64,000 bases of DNA, taken from positions 1-64,000 of the forward strand of contig NZ_JAPSKQ010000007.1 in NCBI RefSeq assembly GCF_031181555.1, written 5' to 3'. Source of the stretch: Streptomyces sp. (GTDB taxonomy: Bacteria; Actinomycetota; Actinomycetes; Streptomycetales; Streptomycetaceae). The notes under the pieces are model-generated. The model was given only the letters and a program-made list of their open reading frames with translations, did no database searches and was not told where the DNA came from. Below are positions 44,651 through 53,515 of the stretch, in pieces (the stretch's first letter is position 1; each line of letters begins with the position of its first letter). Made by a program: the position numbers and the translations under genes.

Positions 44651-46087
44651 TCAGTGGGCGGCTGCGCCCCGTTCCTCCCGGATGAGCGCCACCACACGGC
44701 TCACCGTCGCGCGTACCGCCTCCGTCTCCGTCAGGAAGTGCCAGTAGTCGGGGTGGCGGCCCTCCAGGCCCGCGACGGCGCGTTCCAGGCGGGCCACGGC
44801 GTCGTCCAGGGGGCGGGCGTGGCGCGGGTCGGGGGTGTTGCGGCCGGCCATGGCCAGGCGCTGGGCGTCGCGGATGGCGAAGCGGGTGCGTTCGACCTCC
44901 TGCTCCGGGTCCTTCTGCACCGCGTTCAGGCGCCGCAGACGGTCACCGGCGGCGGACACGGCCTCGTCGGTCGTGTTCAGCAGCGCCCGCACGGTCGACA
45001 GCAGGGCGGTCGCGTCCGCCCACCGCTGTTCCTCGCGGGCGGCCCTGGCCTCGGCGAGCCGGGCTTCGGCCTGGCGCACGTTCTCCGTGGCCAGGTCGGG
45101 GACGTGTTGCAGGTCCTGCCAGCAGGCGGCGGTGAAGCGGCGGCGCAGTTCGCTGAGCACCGGTTCGACCTGCTCCGAGCGGGTGGTGAGGGCTTGGGCG
45201 CGGGTGCGCAGGGAGACCAGCCGGCGGTCGATCTCGGCGGCCCGTTCCGGCAGCCGTTCGGCTTCGGCGCGGACGGCCTCGGCCTCGCGGGTGACCCGTT
45301 CGGCCCGCTCCAGGGTCTGCGGTACGCCGTGCTGCCCGGCGCCCTGGTTCAGCTTGGTCAGCTCCGGGGAGAGGGCGGCGAGCCGGGCGGCGAGGTCGTC
45401 GGCCCTCAGTCCCGACCCGCGTGCGGTGTCGAGGGCGTTCGAGGCGGCGAGCAGCGCCTGCCGGGCGCGTTCGACGGCGGGCGCCAGCCGGGCCAGCTGG
45501 GTCTCGGCCTTGCCGAGGAGCGGGCCGAGCCCGTCGGCGAAGCGGTCCAGCTCCTGCTTGACCCGCCCGAGCTCGTCCTTGGCGGTGGTCAGCTCGGCGC
45601 GGGCGCGGGAGGCGGACGAGGCCTCCAGGTCGTCGCGGTCGAGGTCGTGGGCGTCGACGGCGTTGATGTAGCGGTGGCTGGCCTCGTCGATGCGCCGGCT
45701 GAGGGCCTCGAAATCGGCGACGGCGCGGCGGGCGGCGGGGGAGTCGTCGACGGCGGTGATCGTCTCGATGGAGATCCGCAGGTCGCGCTGGGCGGTGTCG
45801 AGCTCGTAGAACGCGGCCGCCGCCGCGTCCTTGGCGGCCTGGGCCTCGGCCCGCTGGTTCTCGGCCCGTCCGCCGAACCAGCGCCGGGTGCCGCCGCCGG
45901 CGAAGGCGGCGGGCAGCGCCAGCGCGGCGACCAGCGGCAGCCCCGCGAGGGCGAGCGCGTCCCGGAGCGGGCCGGGCGCTCCGCGCCCCCGGCGGGGGCG
46001 CGGCCGTGGGAGGGGAGACGGAAGACGGCGCGTGCGGGGCACGCGCGGCACCGACGGCGAGTACGGCTGCGCTGGTGTCGCCGTCAC
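44651..46087 (-). CDS. Membrane-anchored coiled-coil protein, unknown function
   Basis: A 478-aa protein. A basic, Pro-rich N-terminus (1-38) precedes one hydrophobic helix at about 43-63. The remaining 400 residues are strongly helical with Ala/Glu/Arg-Leu heptads, interrupted near residue 265. There are no enzymatic motifs. This EzrA-like plan (membrane anchor plus long coiled coils) suggests a scaffold near the membrane, but no homology to EzrA is claimed. It is followed by the FmdB gene 28 bases downstream in the same direction. Confidence 0.7.
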   Translation of the reverse strand: MTATPAQPYSPSVPRVPRTRRLPSPLPRPRPRRGRGAPGPLRDALALAGLPLVAALALPAAFAGGGTRRWFGGRAENQRAEAQAAKDAAAAAFYELDTAQRDLRISIETITAVDDSPAARRAVADFEALSRRIDEASHRYINAVDAHDLDRDDLEASSASRARAELTTAKDELGRVKQELDRFADGLGPLLGKAETQLARLAPAVERARQALLAASNALDTARGSGLRADDLAARLAALSPELTKLNQGAGQHGVPQTLERAERVTREAEAVRAEAERLPERAAEIDRRLVSLRTRAQALTTRSEQVEPVLSELRRRFTAACWQDLQHVPDLATENVRQAEARLAEARAAREEQRWADATALLSTVRALLNTTDEAVSAAGDRLRRLNAVQKDPEQEVERTRFAIRDAQRLAMAGRNTPDPRHARPLDDAVARLERAVAGLEGRHPDYWHFLTETEAVRATVSRVVALIREERGAAAH

Positions 46088-46161
46088 ATCCCTCTCCCGT
46101 ACTGTCGTTCGCCCTGCCCGGTGTCATTCTCCCACCGGTAAGAGACGAACACACGGGCCGG

Positions 46162-46986
46162 TCAGTTCGCCGTGCGGACGGTGAGTTTGCCGTCGCCGGT
46201 GCGGGCGGTCACCACGTGGGAGCTGGAGTCGTCGCGGGGCACGGACACGTCCTCGGCGCCGTCACCGGTTCCGGTGTCCACGCGGTAGGCGGCCCGGGGC
46301 AGGTCGATGGTCAGGGAACCGTCGCCGCTGCGGGACTCCACCAGGTCGGGCACGGCCTGGAACCGGAGACGGACCGAGCCGTCGCCGGTGTGGGTGCGCA
46401 CCGTGCGGGAGGCGACCTCCGCGCGCACGGACCCGTCACCGGTGCGCAGCTTAAGGGGGCCCGTGGAGTCCGTGACGCGGACCGAGCCGTCCGTCGTACG
46501 GATGCTCAGCGCGTCGCGGAAACCCCGTGCCCGCACGCTGCCGTCCTTCTCCTCGACCTTGACGGCGACCCCGCGGGGCACCTCGATGCGGTGCTTGGCG
46601 GAGCAGTCGGCGACGACGCCGGTGCACTCCATGCGCAGCACCAGCCGGTCGCCGTCCATGGACCAGGTGACCTCCGGGTCCCTGCCGAAGGCGACCGAGC
46701 CCTGGAACCACCGGGTGACCCGGACCTCGCCCGACGGGTGCCCGTCCGCGGCGACGATCTCGAGGGCGGAGTCGTCGGAGTCGATGGTGAGGGTGCTGCC
46801 GGGCAGGTCGAAGGACCGGTGGTCGGGATCGTCGTCGTCCCCGGCCGACGCCCCGCAGGCACTCAGGCCGGCGACGAGCGCCACGGCCGCCCCGGCGAGG
46901 GCGAGGGCGCGCGTCCGCGCGGTGCGGCCGGGACCGCCGGCGTGCGCGGAACCGGTGGTTCGGTGGGTGCCGGTGGCACGGGTCAT
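46162..46986 (-). CDS. DUF4097-type beta-repeat lipoprotein
   Basis: A 274-aa exported protein. A basic start and hydrophobic helix end in a lipobox Cys near 45 (GLSACG), followed by an Asp-rich linker. The body is a right-handed beta-type repeat with recurring (T/S)GDGSV or DGSVR turns every 15-20 residues, the DUF4097 adhesin-like pattern. GGGGGAG lies before the ATG at 46986; a longer in-frame reading to 47082 lacks support. Probably a surface-exposed structural protein. Confidence 0.85.
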   Translation of the reverse strand: MTRATGTHRTTGSAHAGGPGRTARTRALALAGAAVALVAGLSACGASAGDDDDPDHRSFDLPGSTLTIDSDDSALEIVAADGHPSGEVRVTRWFQGSVAFGRDPEVTWSMDGDRLVLRMECTGVVADCSAKHRIEVPRGVAVKVEEKDGSVRARGFRDALSIRTTDGSVRVTDSTGPLKLRTGDGSVRAEVASRTVRTHTGDGSVRLRFQAVPDLVESRSGDGSLTIDLPRAAYRVDTGTGDGAEDVSVPRDDSSSHVVTARTGDGKLTVRTAN

Positions 46987-47183
46987 GACGGTCTCCCCCT
47001 GGGACGGACGGTGGCGCTCTCCAGCGTTCTCCAGCGCTCTTCGACCGTACGGATCCGCGGCCCGGCGGGGGATCCGGGCCACTACCGGATCGGAGGTGGG
47101 GATAACCCCCGGTGGAGGTTTTCCGGACCCTGCCCCGGGCCATGTAGGCTGTCCACCCGACCCGGGCGCGCAGTCCGGGCCGC

Positions 47184-47255
<72 letters not shown>

Positions 47256-47294
47256 CCGCGATCGTCGGCGAACGCCGGCCCGCATCGGCGCACA

Positions 47295-47321
47295 GGGCCT
47301 CCGGACACGTTCCGGAGGCCC
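47295..47321 (+). terminator. tRNA-Val terminator
   Basis: A perfect 11-bp stem, GGGCCTCCGGA with TCCGGAGGCCC, and a 5-base loop are followed by a T-rich stretch (TTTCGTCTT), the clearest intrinsic terminator in the window. Confidence 0.85.
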
Positions 47322-47381
47322 TTTCGTCTTCCCGTCTTCTCCCGTGCTCCCGCCTTCGCGGGCTCCTGCGCGCCGCGCGTC

Positions 47382-47741
47382 CTACGGGGACTTCTCCGTG
47401 TGCTCCGGCGGAGCGCCCTCGCCCACGACGTGCTTGAGCCGGGAGCGGGCGTGCATCCGGTCGGCGCCGGTGAGTTCGTTCCAGTAGCGGTGGGTGCTGA
47501 CGAACACCGCGAGCTCGTGCTCCCGCCGCCGGAGCTTCTCCACCTCGGCCTGTTCGTCATCGGTCCAGCCGGGCGAGGCGGGACGCTCGACCTTGCGCCA
47601 GCCGTTGTCGTCGCTGAAGCCGTCGAGGGGTTCGACCGACCAGGGGAGCCGCTTCAGCAGGGCCGACAACTCGGCCCGGACCTGGTGCAGTTCCTCCTGA
47701 CCGGCGAGGAGGTCACTCGGAAAGTCATAGGTCGCAGCCAC
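47382..47741 (-). CDS. Conserved hypothetical protein
   Basis: A 119-aa soluble, charged protein starting at GTG (47741). It has a Trp-rich central part (LPWSVEPLDGF near 32-42, GWRKVERPASPGW near 47-59) followed by a helix with EVEKLRRREHELAVF. No domain was recognised. TATCAT lies six bases before the GTG, consistent with a leaderless transcript. It may be related to a family of small ORFs next to tRNA genes, but this is not established. Confidence 0.7.
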   Translation of the reverse strand: MAATYDFPSDLLAGQEELHQVRAELSALLKRLPWSVEPLDGFSDDNGWRKVERPASPGWTDDEQAEVEKLRRREHELAVFVSTHRYWNELTGADRMHARSRLKHVVGEGAPPEHTEKSP

Positions 47742-48070
47742 GGCCCGATGATACGCCTGTTCGATTTCGGGGGGCGAGTTGCCGGGGGCCCGCCCCGGAG
47801 TTCACCCGATCGTGGAACCGCCGCCCCGGTCGACGGCCGGACCCGGTCGCACGGACCGGCCGGGCGGCCCGGGCCACCGCAACGCCGGGCGAGGCCGGGG
47901 CCGTTGCGGCACGGTGCGGGTCAACTCCCGTACCCCGCGGGCGATCACGGGAGCCGGTGCGCCCCGGGAACTCCTCCCGTCGGCCGGCCCCCGGACGGTG
48001 GCCGCCTGTCGGGACCGTCGCAGTCGACGATTCCGTGGCCGGCGCGGCCCCGGGGCGTCAGACTGGGGGC
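47742..48070. other. Intergenic region, 329 bases
   Basis: It lies between the divergent hypothetical gene and the DUF2277 gene. It is uniformly GC-rich with no recognisable gene, RNA or convincing promoter. Short GC palindromes occur, as expected by composition. Confidence 0.45.
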
Positions 48071-48301
48071 ATGTGCCGGAGTATCAAGACCCTGCGTCCG
48101 CCCGCGCTGCCCGAGGAGGCCACGGAGGAGGACATCCGGGCCGCCGCCCTGCAGTACGTGAGGAAGGTGTCCGGCTTCCGGGCACCGGCCGCCCACAACC
48201 GCGAGGTCTTCGACCGGGCCGTGGACGCGATCGCCGAGGCCACCGCCGAGCTGCTGGACGGCCTGGAGGTGCGGGGCGCCGCGGCCCGGCAGGCGGGGTA
48301 G
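48071..48301 (+). CDS. DUF2277 family protein
   Basis: A 76-aa protein with the family-defining start MCRSIKTLRPP, followed by two helices (EEDIRAAALQYVRKVSGFRAP near 19-39). The Cys2 next to the initiator is conserved in relatives. Function unknown. No ribosome binding site is visible. Confidence 0.85.
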   Translation: MCRSIKTLRPPALPEEATEEDIRAAALQYVRKVSGFRAPAAHNREVFDRAVDAIAEATAELLDGLEVRGAAARQAG

Positions 48302-48382
48302 CGCACCGGTGGAGCGCCGGATCCGCGGGCAGGCGGGGACAGGGGCCTGCCGCACGGCCCTGCGGGGCCCACGGCCCCATCC

Positions 48383-48985
48383 CTACGAGGCCTCCGAGGG
48401 GCGGGGCCGCCTCCGCACCAGGAACGCCGCCCCCGCCCCCGCCCCGAACAGCGCGCCCACCGACACCGCCGTCGCCAGCCAGGTCGCGCCGAGCCAGTGG
48501 GCGCCGAAGTAGCCGAGGGCCACGCTGTACGCGGCCCAGGACAGGCCGGCCAGGGCCGACCAGGGGAGGAAGTCACGGGCGCGGTGGCGCGCGGCGCCGG
48601 CCCCGAGGGAGACGAGCGAGCGGCCTGCCGGGGCGAAGCGGGCGAGGACGACGAGGGCGCCGCCGCCCCGGACCAGCGCCGCGCCGAGTCGTTCCTGCGC
48701 GCGGGTCAGCCGCCGGGAGCGGGCGATCGCCCGGTCCAGGCGGGGGCCGCCGCGCCAGGCGAGGCGGTAGGCGACCAGGTCGCCCAGGACGGAGGCGGTG
48801 GCGGCGCAGAGCGTCAGCACCAGGATGTCGGGCACGTCGGCCGCCGTGCCCGCGGCCGCCGCCGTGGCCGCGGTGATCACCAGGACCCCGCTGGGCAGGA
48901 CCGGCAGGAACACGTCGAGCAGTACCGAGAGGGCCACCACCGCGTAGATCCATGGGCTGCCGATCAGCGACCCGAAACTCTCCAC
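48383..48985 (-). CDS. DedA/VTT-like membrane protein
   Basis: A 200-aa membrane protein with about five helices. The reentrant-type segments LDVFLPVLPSGVLVITAA near 23-40 and VVLARFAPAGRSLVSLGAG near 110-128 match the DedA (VTT) fold, distantly. It is shorter than the DedA at 41671. The GTG at 48985 has GGGGAG six bases upstream. A second polar-lipid scramblase or flippase is plausible. Confidence 0.85.
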   Translation of the reverse strand: MESFGSLIGSPWIYAVVALSVLLDVFLPVLPSGVLVITAATAAAAGTAADVPDILVLTLCAATASVLGDLVAYRLAWRGGPRLDRAIARSRRLTRAQERLGAALVRGGGALVVLARFAPAGRSLVSLGAGAARHRARDFLPWSALAGLSWAAYSVALGYFGAHWLGATWLATAVSVGALFGAGAGAAFLVRRRPRPSEAS

Positions 48986-49179
48986 CCGAACTCCCCGTGG
49001 CTCCCCCGTGGGCCAGACCGTGCCGCGATGTCGCGGGGGGAGCGGCAGGAGTGGCCGTTGACAGCCATACAGCGTACGCGTGATGTGTGACGGAAGGGTC
49101 ACGAGGGGTTCATGCGTGCGGCACCGGGAGTTCGCCGTCGTCCCGCAGGTGTCCGGAGTCCACCGTTCCGGCACGTGGC

Positions 49180-49217
49180 GGAGGGTGTCCTTCCCGGGCC
49201 CGGGAAGGACACCCTCC
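49180..49217 (-). terminator. DoxX gene terminator
   Basis: A perfect 38-base palindrome (49180-49198 with 49199-49217) lies 9 bases after the doxX stop codon. Confidence 0.85.
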
Positions 49218-49225
49218 GGCGCCGG

Positions 49226-49678
49226 TCAGGCGGCCACGGGGGCCTGGCCCGCCGTCTGCTCGCCCTCCGCCGGCGAGCGCCTGGCGAACAGCCGGTCCAG
49301 GCCGAACGCTCCGGAGCCGGTGAACACCAGCAGGAACATGGCCCAGCAGTACAGGGCCGCGCCCTCGCCGTTGTTCTCGATCGGCCACAGGGCCTCGGGC
49401 TGGTGGACCTTGAAGTACGCGTACGCCATCGCGCCGGACGACAGGAACGCGGCGGCACGGGTGCCGAGGCCGAGCAGGACCAGACCACCGCAGACGAGCT
49501 CGATCAGAGCCGCGTACCAGTTGGGCCAGGCGCCCGTCTCGACGGTGCCGCCGTTGCCGTCCACGCCGCCGAGCGCGCCGAGCAGGGAGACGGCGCCGTG
49601 GCAGGCGAACAGCAGGCCGACGACTATGCGGAACAGGCCCAGGGCGTACGGCTGGGCGCTGTTGAGGCGTCCGGTCAT
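49226..49678 (-). CDS. DoxX-family membrane protein
   Basis: A 150-aa protein with four membrane helices (about 12-34, 55-74, 78-92 and 108-124). It has the DoxX pattern GLFRIVVGLLFACHGAVSLLG. DoxX proteins are small quinone/thiosulfate-oxidase-related membrane proteins; in actinobacteria they act in redox or sodium-dependent stress complexes. The start ATG follows GGAGACCCCCC. Its promoter contains a perfect inverted repeat, suggesting repressor control. Confidence 0.88.
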   Translation of the reverse strand: MTGRLNSAQPYALGLFRIVVGLLFACHGAVSLLGALGGVDGNGGTVETGAWPNWYAALIELVCGGLVLLGLGTRAAAFLSSGAMAYAYFKVHQPEALWPIENNGEGAALYCWAMFLLVFTGSGAFGLDRLFARRSPAEGEQTAGQAPVAA

Positions 49679-49751
49679 GTGGGGGGTCTCCTTCGGTCAG
49701 GCCGACCCCGGGGCGGGGCCGGTCCGGGGACGGAACCGAGTCGACCCCCAC

Positions 49752-49780
49752 GTTAGGTGTCCCTAACTATTGCTTGCAAG
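49752..49780 (-). promoter_or_regulatory. doxX promoter with GTTAGG-N4-CCTAAC operator
   Basis: On the minus strand TTGCAA, 18 bases, then TAACGT form a promoter candidate. A perfect inverted repeat GTTAGG-N4-CCTAAC (49752-49767) lies within the spacer and -10. A similar repeat occurs before the O-methyltransferase gene (61276-61290). Confidence 0.55.
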
Positions 49781-49930
49781 TTCAACATTTGGCCATGGGT
49801 TCGCCTCGGCCTGCGGCGTTCGCGCGCCCGCCGCCGCACGTGAATACGGTCGCCACCCCGCCGTCATGTTCAACGACGTGACCGAATACACACCTCCTTG
49901 CACAGGCGGCTCACAGGTTTCCCGGCGGGC

Positions 49931-51577
49931 TCACCGGCTCAGCCGGGTCTCCATCACCGTCCTGAGGCGCGCCCCGGCCTCCTCCTCCTGCGTGTGCTCC
50001 AGCCGCAGCACCGCCGAACGCCCCCGGGTCGTCAGCGTCATGAGCTGGTTGCCGAACCACGGCCCGCCCGTCCTGCGCCAGGTGACCGGCGGCCGGGCGA
50101 GACCGGCGTGCCGCGCGAAGGCACGGCCGAACCGCCGGGCGGCGGCGCTCCAGCCGAAGCGGAAGCCGAGCCTTATCGACAGGGGAATGGAGTTGTGGAC
50201 GGGGGAGCAGGTCAGCTGCACCACGCGGGCGTCGGGCCCGGCGCGCCCCGGCCAGCTCGGCTCGGCGACATAGGCGTGGTGCACGTCACCGGAGAGCACG
50301 CACACCGTCGCCGGTGCCTCGGGTCCCGTACCGGCCTCGGCGATCAGCTCCGCCAGATCGGCGAAGGACTCCGGGAACGCCGCCCAGTGCTCCAGGTCCG
50401 CCCCGCGCCGCAGCCTCTCCCCGAGTCGCGCCCAGCGGGGGCCCTTGTCGCCCCGGCACAGCACGGAGCTCCATCCCTCGACGTCGTGCACCAGGTGCGG
50501 CAGCAGCCAGGGCAGGGACGTGCCGATCAGGAGGTGGTCGTAGGAACCGCGCTCGTCGAAGACCTGTTCGCGCAGCCAGGCGGCCTCGCCCGGGTCGAGC
50601 ATGGAGCGCTCGCCCTCCGCCAGGACGCGGGCCGCGCGGCTGTCCACCATCAGCAGCCGCACCCGGCCGAAGTCGCGCCGGTAGCTCCAGCGCACGGAGG
50701 CGGCGTCCGCCTCGGCCCCGGCGGCGAAGGCGCGCAGCGCCTCCGTGCCGTCGGGGCTCTCCCGCACGGCCGCGTACAGCGGGTCCGCCGCCAGCTCCGC
50801 CGGGGAGAGGTTGCCCAGGTGCTGGTACACCCAGTACGACATCAGGCCGCTGAGGACCCGCTCGCGCCACCACGAGGTGGCGCGCATGTCCTCCACCCAG
50901 GAGGCGGAGGTGTTCCAGTCGTCGATCACGTCGTGGTCGTCGAAGACCATGCAGGTGGGGACGGTGGACAGCAGCCAGCGCACCTGCGGGTCGAGCCAGG
51001 ACTCGTAGTAGAGGTGGGTGTACTCCTCGTAGTCCGCCACCTGGCTGCCCGGGGGGTCGTCCAGGTCGCGGCGGGCGGCGAGCCAGGCGCGGGTGGCGTC
51101 GGAGGTCTCGTCGGCGTACACCTGGTCGCCCAGGAGGAGCAGGACGTCGGGCCGTTCGCCGTCCGGGTCCGCGGCGATGCGCGCCGACAGGGTGTCCAGG
51201 GCGTCGGGGCCGACGGGATCGTGCTCCCCGGTGGGCGGTGAGGCCCAGCGGCAGGAGCCGAAGGCGATGCGCACGCGGCCGTCGGGGCCCGGGGTGGGGA
51301 TGACGGAGGGCGGCAGGGACGGGAAGGACTCCTCGGCCGGCGGCCACACCCGGGTGCCGTCCAGGAACACCTCGTACGGCGTGGCCGTGCCCGGGGTCAG
51401 GCCGGTCACCTGGACGAGCGCGTAGTGGTGCCCGGCGACCCGGAAGGTGCCGGCCGTCCCGCCGGACCCGTCCGCGCAGCGCACCTCGGCGGTGCCCGGA
51501 CGGCTCGTCTCGACCCAGACGGTCGCGGACGAACCGTCGACGTACCTCAGCAGCGGTCCGAGCCGCAGTCCGGTCAT
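49931..51577 (-). CDS. phoD: PhoD-type alkaline phosphatase/phosphodiesterase
   Basis: A 548-aa metallophosphatase of the PhoD class. An N-terminal beta domain (about 1-110) precedes the metal-binding core: FGSCRW near 117, LLLGDQVYAD near 160, a DDHDVIDDW metal ligand motif near 214, and the later GDVHHAYVAEP segment. There is no signal peptide at the chosen start, so secretion is not supported and it may be cytoplasmic. The ATG at 51577 is preceded by GGAAGGG. Phosphate regulation (PHO box) was not recognised. Confidence 0.87.
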   Translation of the reverse strand: MTGLRLGPLLRYVDGSSATVWVETSRPGTAEVRCADGSGGTAGTFRVAGHHYALVQVTGLTPGTATPYEVFLDGTRVWPPAEESFPSLPPSVIPTPGPDGRVRIAFGSCRWASPPTGEHDPVGPDALDTLSARIAADPDGERPDVLLLLGDQVYADETSDATRAWLAARRDLDDPPGSQVADYEEYTHLYYESWLDPQVRWLLSTVPTCMVFDDHDVIDDWNTSASWVEDMRATSWWRERVLSGLMSYWVYQHLGNLSPAELAADPLYAAVRESPDGTEALRAFAAGAEADAASVRWSYRRDFGRVRLLMVDSRAARVLAEGERSMLDPGEAAWLREQVFDERGSYDHLLIGTSLPWLLPHLVHDVEGWSSVLCRGDKGPRWARLGERLRRGADLEHWAAFPESFADLAELIAEAGTGPEAPATVCVLSGDVHHAYVAEPSWPGRAGPDARVVQLTCSPVHNSIPLSIRLGFRFGWSAAARRFGRAFARHAGLARPPVTWRRTGGPWFGNQLMTLTTRGRSAVLRLEHTQEEEAGARLRTVMETRLSR

Positions 51578-51644
51578 GGTGACCCCTTCCTCCGTCGCCC
51601 CGTACGGTACGCAGCGACGGAGGCCGGCGGGGGGATTCCGGCGC

Positions 51645-52289
51645 TCAGCAGTTCGCGAGGTGGCTCTGCAGGGCGGACTTCTCGGCCGAGTCGACCGACA
51701 GGCCGTAGTAGTACTTCACCTGGACCCAGGCGCGGACGTAGGTGCAGTGGTAGGCCGTGCGCGAGGGCATCCAGGTGGCCGGGTCCTGGTCGCCCTTGGC
51801 CTGGTTGACGTTGTCCGTGACGGCGAGGAGCTGCGGGCGGGTCAGGTCGTTGGCGAAGGCCTGCCGGCGCGAGGTGGTCCAGGAGCCGGCGCCGGAGTCC
51901 CAGGCCTCGGCGAGCGGAACGAGGTGGTCGATGTCGACGTCGGAGGCGGCGGACCAGGTCGCGCCGTCGTACGGGGAGTACCAGCTGCCGCTGGTGGCGG
52001 CGCAGGAGGAGTCGGTCCGCACGTTGGAGCCGTCGCGCTTGAGGACGGTCTCGCGGGTGTTGCAGGTGCCGCTGACGGTGATCCAGTGCGGGAACAGGTC
52101 CCGGTTGTAGCCGGTGCGGTTCTCGGTGCGCACGGGGAGGGTGGCGAGGTAGCTGCGGGCGGTGGCGGCGCTGACGGGGGTGGGGAGGGCGGCGGAGGCG
52201 GTCGGGCCGTTGAACAGGCCGGCGGAGGCTATGAGGCCGGTGAGCGCCGCGACTATGCTGAGCCGTCGACGCGCGTAGAACTTCGGCAT
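51645..52289 (-). CDS. Secreted HNH-like nuclease (DUF1524/GmrSD-type)
   Basis: A 214-aa exported protein. A signal peptide ends after about residue 33 (hydrophobic core 13-24, then ASA). The nuclease core has DVDIDHLVPLAEAWDSG near 116-132 and an NQAKGDQDP segment near 158-166, plus paired cysteines that could form a disulfide (C76 and C95). This type of extracellular nuclease is common in streptomycetes. The ATG has AAGGGAG upstream. Confidence 0.87.
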   Translation of the reverse strand: MPKFYARRRLSIVAALTGLIASAGLFNGPTASAALPTPVSAATARSYLATLPVRTENRTGYNRDLFPHWITVSGTCNTRETVLKRDGSNVRTDSSCAATSGSWYSPYDGATWSAASDVDIDHLVPLAEAWDSGAGSWTTSRRQAFANDLTRPQLLAVTDNVNQAKGDQDPATWMPSRTAYHCTYVRAWVQVKYYYGLSVDSAEKSALQSHLANC

Positions 52290-52465
52290 GCGAACTCCCT
52301 TGTGCGATGGGGGTGTTGGAGCGCGAGCAGGGCCATGCTCACCACTCCGCGTTGCGGGGAGGGGTGTGTCCGGTAAGAAGTTAGTGACGCGTTCATGACA
52401 CGTCTATGGTTCAGTTGTGAAACTTCCGCGTCCGGGATCGGCGGGGCCTCGCGTACCATGGACGG

Positions 52466-52578
52466 CGCAGAAGGGGAGTAGCTCTTCGCCGGACCGTCGA
52501 CACACTGCTCAGCCCGCCTGAGCCGGCGCCCGGAGGCGGACCTCGCGCGAGGTCGGCCAGCGAGACCTTCGGCAAGCA
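52466..52578 (+). ncRNA. yybP-ykoY manganese riboswitch
   Basis: Conserved blocks of the yybP-ykoY family occur in order: AAGGGGAGTAGC (52471-52482), GACCGTCGACACA (52492-52504), a middle GC hairpin, then CGAGACCTTCGGC (52561-52573). The terminal AGAAGG/CCTTC arms form P1. This RNA senses Mn2+ and typically activates expression of manganese transporters. It lies in the 5' region of a GDT1/UPF0016-family gene, a known target of this riboswitch class. A strong hairpin just downstream (52584-52607) could be the expression platform. Confidence 0.9.
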
Positions 52579-52583
52579 GTGCA

Positions 52584-52607
52584 CGCCCGTGCCGTACGGC
52601 ACGGGCG
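52584..52607 (+). promoter_or_regulatory. Expression-platform hairpin of the riboswitch
   Basis: A perfect 11-bp palindromic stem, CGCCCGTGCCG with CGGCACGGGCG, and a 2-base loop follow the riboswitch by about 10 bases. There is no strong T-run, so a Rho-independent terminator is unlikely; it may pair alternatively with the riboswitch 3' side or affect transcription pausing. Confidence 0.5.
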
Positions 52608-52688
52608 CCGTGTGCGCTGCCGTGCCGAGGTGTCCCGCGGAATCGCACAGCACTCTCGGTGGGGCAGCCCCGACCGATTGAGGAACCG

Positions 52689-53270
52689 TTGATCAGTCTG
52701 ACCGTGACGGCCGTCGTCTTCGGCGTCGTCTTCCTCGCCGAACTGCCGGACAAGACCGCCCTCGCCGGCCTCGTCCTCGGCACCCGTTACCGGGCCTCCT
52801 ACGTCTTCGCCGGCGTCGCCGCCGCCTTCGCCCTGCACGTCGCGCTGGCGGTGGCGGCCGGAAGCGTGCTCACGCTGCTGCCCCAGCAGCTCGTGCACGC
52901 GCTCACCGGTGTGCTCTTCCTGGGTGGCGCGGCGATGCTGCTGTTCAAGAGGGACGAGGGCGAGGAGGAGGTCCGCAAGCCGGAGGACCAGAGCTTCTGG
53001 AAGGTCTCCGGGGCGGGCTTCATGCTCATCCTCGTCGCCGAGTTCGGCGATCTGACCCAGATCATGACGGCCAACCTCGCCGCACGCTACGACGACCCGC
53101 TCTCCGTCGGCCTGGGCGCGGTGCTCGCGCTGTGGGCGGTGGCCGGGCTCGGCATCGTCGGCGGAAAGGCGCTGATGAAGCGGGTTCCGCTGCGGCTGAT
53201 CACGCAGATCGCGGCGCTGCTGATGCTGGGCCTCGGCGTGTGGAGCCTGTGGGAGGCGGTCACCGGGTGA
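52689..53270 (+). CDS. GDT1/TMEM165 (UPF0016) family cation transporter
   Basis: A 193-aa membrane protein with about six helices. Two copies of the family cation motif are seen: Glu18-Leu-Pro-Asp21-Lys-Thr (in the ELPDKT stretch) and Glu118-Phe-Gly-Asp121 (in the EFGDLT stretch). A charged cytoplasmic loop is at about 87-105. The TTG at 52689 has GAGGAACCG upstream and follows the manganese riboswitch, so Mn2+ (perhaps Ca2+) export is the likely job, raised when manganese is high. Confidence 0.9.
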   Translation: MISLTVTAVVFGVVFLAELPDKTALAGLVLGTRYRASYVFAGVAAAFALHVALAVAAGSVLTLLPQQLVHALTGVLFLGGAAMLLFKRDEGEEEVRKPEDQSFWKVSGAGFMLILVAEFGDLTQIMTANLAARYDDPLSVGLGAVLALWAVAGLGIVGGKALMKRVPLRLITQIAALLMLGLGVWSLWEAVTG

Positions 53271-53515
53271 CGGTCCGCCGCGCGGTCCGGCGGAGGCGGC
53301 GGGAAGCCGAAGTCCCGGTGAACGGTCGGCGGAGGCGGTGGCGGGATGCCGGGTTCGTTTTGTACCGTGGAGAAACAAAGTGGCTCCCGCCCGTTTTCCC
53401 TGACCGGCGGGCGGGGCCGCCTTGTACCTCCGGGCCCCGCGCCCTCTCGGGCCCCGCGCCCGACAGCCCTCGGGATCCCCGCCCGAGTCACTTCCTCCGC
53501 GCCTTGGAGCTGCCG

